DNA of 64,000 nt from Grimontia celer (lineage in GTDB: Bacteria; Pseudomonadota; Gammaproteobacteria; Enterobacterales; Vibrionaceae): assembly GCF_900055185.1 (NCBI RefSeq), contig NZ_FIZX01000001.1:1984001-2048000 (forward strand), written 5' to 3'. Numbering within the stretch: the first letter of the stretch is position 1; the number at the start of each line of letters is the position of its first letter. Position numbers and translations under genes: made by a program. The notes under the pieces are model-generated. The model was given only the letters and a program-made list of their open reading frames with translations, ran no database searches and had not been told where the DNA came from. This document shows positions 63,005 through 64,000 of the stretch, piece after piece.

Positions 63005-64000
63005 GCTATTTCATATAGCATCAGACTTTCCTGATCACACTGGAATGAACTCAACAAAAGCGGTAGCTAACTTACTTTCAGCAACAGAGCGAGATATCGA
63101 TCACCAAACTATTGCTTATCGCCGTATTCGAACATCACGCTTTGGATATGAAAAACGTGATCAGTATGGCTACCTTCAAGCACCATCGCTGCCACTCGGC
63201 CTGCTCCATACGTTTATTACACTGCTTTCGGCGCTGATTCTTCTTAGGAAACGAGGTCATGATGTAAAAAGCGTTGACTATATTCATGCCCATAAATTAA
63301 CTATCGATGGCCTATTGGCTTACTTTTTGAGCAAGTTCACCGGGGTAAAATATGCCATTAGTGTTAGAGCGGATACCGACATTAAGTTCATAAAAAATAA
63401 ACCTTTTAGTAGATGGATATTTAAGAAAGTTTATTTCAATGCTTCGAAGGTTTTTTATGTAAGCGCTTGGGGGAAACATGACATTGAAAAGAAGCTAAAA
63501 GTAACGAAAAAAGACTTTAAACTTCTTCCAAACATCGTGGAAACCCCAAAGCTTATCGAAAGAAAAGAAAACGCAATCAAAAATACAAATTCCAATCGTT
63601 TTATTTTTATTGGGCGAATGGAGTCGGCAAGAAAGAAAGGTCTCTATGATACGCTAGAGGCATTAAGTACTAACAAAAATTTTAAGCTTGATATATATGG
63701 TACTGCCGATGAAGAAAGCCTTTCAAATCTAGATAGTATGACTAACCTGTACGGAGTTTCAGACCAGGTCAACTATTGCGGTAAGATTTCCAAAGATGAA
63801 CTTTTGGAAAAGTTATCCGAGTACTGTGCTCTGGTAATGCCAAGTGTAAATGAAACCTTTGGCATGGTCTATGTAGAAGCACTCTATTGTAACCTTCCGA
63901 TTATTCATTGTAAGGGTTCCGGGATAGATGGATACGTAACCGGTGTCGAATATATTCAAAGTGTAGAGTCAGGCAATAAAGACCAGATTTCCAAATCAAT
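62991..64000 (+). CDS. Glycosyltransferase, GT4 family (3' end outside the window)
   Basis: A partial gene with 336 codons seen. The ATG at 62991 overlaps the acyltransferase stop. The N-terminus (MKKVKLFHIASDFPDHTGMN) looks like the first strand of the GT-B fold. The later part has FIFIGRMESARKKGLYDTLEAL and the GT4 E-x7-E signature in NETFGMVYVEALYCNLPII, which binds the donor nucleotide-sugar. It should add one sugar to the lipid-linked repeat unit in the cytoplasm. Donor and linkage cannot be told. It is AT-rich, with many AAA, AAT and TTT codons, unlike the housekeeping genes at the start of the window. Confidence 0.88.
   Translation, partial: MKKVKLFHIASDFPDHTGMNSTKAVANLLSATERDIDHQTIAYRRIRTSRFGYEKRDQYGYLQAPSLPLGLLHTFITLLSALILLRKRGHDVKSVDYIHAHKLTIDGLLAYFLSKFTGVKYAISVRADTDIKFIKNKPFSRWIFKKVYFNASKVFYVSAWGKHDIEKKLKVTKKDFKLLPNIVETPKLIERKENAIKNTNSNRFIFIGRMESARKKGLYDTLEALSTNKNFKLDIYGTADEESLSNLDSMTNLYGVSDQVNYCGKISKDELLEKLSEYCALVMPSVNETFGMVYVEALYCNLPIIHCKGSGIDGYVTGVEYIQSVESGNKDQISKS

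Noticed and set aside
1-64000. tRNA, rRNA, CRISPR, prophage or insertion-sequence features
   Set aside because: No cloverleaf, ribosomal segment, spaced repeat array, integrase, transposase or long terminal inverted repeat was seen by eye. tRNAscan-SE and ISfinder searches would be decisive.

Overview
The window is a stretch of a gammaproteobacterial chromosome, most likely chromosome 1 of a member of the Vibrionaceae (Vibrio/Photobacterium/Grimontia/Enterovibrio group). This rests on protein resemblance and gene order: a short FeoC downstream of FeoB, a lipoprotein chitobiase next to the nag genes, a DUF2788 protein, and a VpsL/VpsM/VpsN/VpsO-like exopolysaccharide set. Long blocks also keep the enterobacterial order (minE-rnd-fadD, tsaB-yoaA, yecM-argS, gltA/sdhCDAB-sucABCD, seqA-pgm-ybfF-fldA-fur, glnS-nagE/nagBAC-asnB). 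I cannot name the species.

Layout. 1-7.2 kb: the end of minE, then a leftward block rnd, fadD, an alpha/beta hydrolase, a small unknown protein, tsaB and yoaA. 7.4-13.4 kb: purU, yecM (leftward), argS with a hairpin-rich leader, a GGDEF protein, a DUF924 protein (leftward) and a HIT-family protein. 13.4-22.1 kb: metal uptake. feoABC (leftward, with a Fur box) is followed by a 0.6 kb spacer holding a probable small RNA. Next come an unusual membrane-bound AraC-type regulator with a periplasmic propeller, and znuA / znuCB diverging from a near-perfect Zur box. 22.1-33.4 kb: TCA cycle, sdhCDAB-sucABCD leftward and gltA rightward from a shared 405-bp region. 33.4-42.2 kb: nif3-like gene, DUF1853, pgm, seqA, ybfF, DUF2788, fldA, a DUF4442 protein, fur and glnS.

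42.4-53.8 kb is an amino-sugar and chitin-breakdown region: secreted chitobiase, the N-acetylglucosamine PTS transporter nagE, and nagBAC. The divergent nagE/nagB spacer carries two NagC-like operators with a CRP site between them, the arrangement known for the repression loop in E. coli. A CPA2-type antiporter and asnB follow.

53.8-64 kb starts with a 613-bp AT-rich spacer containing a tandem repeat and, 55 bases before the first gene, a perfect ops element (RfaH recruitment). It leads a rightward exopolysaccharide/capsule operon: an initiating undecaprenyl-phosphate sugar transferase, an outer-membrane barrel, a short OPX protein, a Wzc-type tyrosine autokinase/co-polymerase, wecB and wecC (making UDP-ManNAcA), an acetyltransferase and a GT4 glycosyltransferase cut by the window end. 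The late genes of this operon look more AT-rich than the housekeeping part.

I saw no rRNA, tRNA, CRISPR array, prophage or insertion sequence. The least explained items are the small-RNA candidate and membrane-bound regulator at 16.5-19.4 kb, the terminator-like argS leader, and the polysaccharide cluster.
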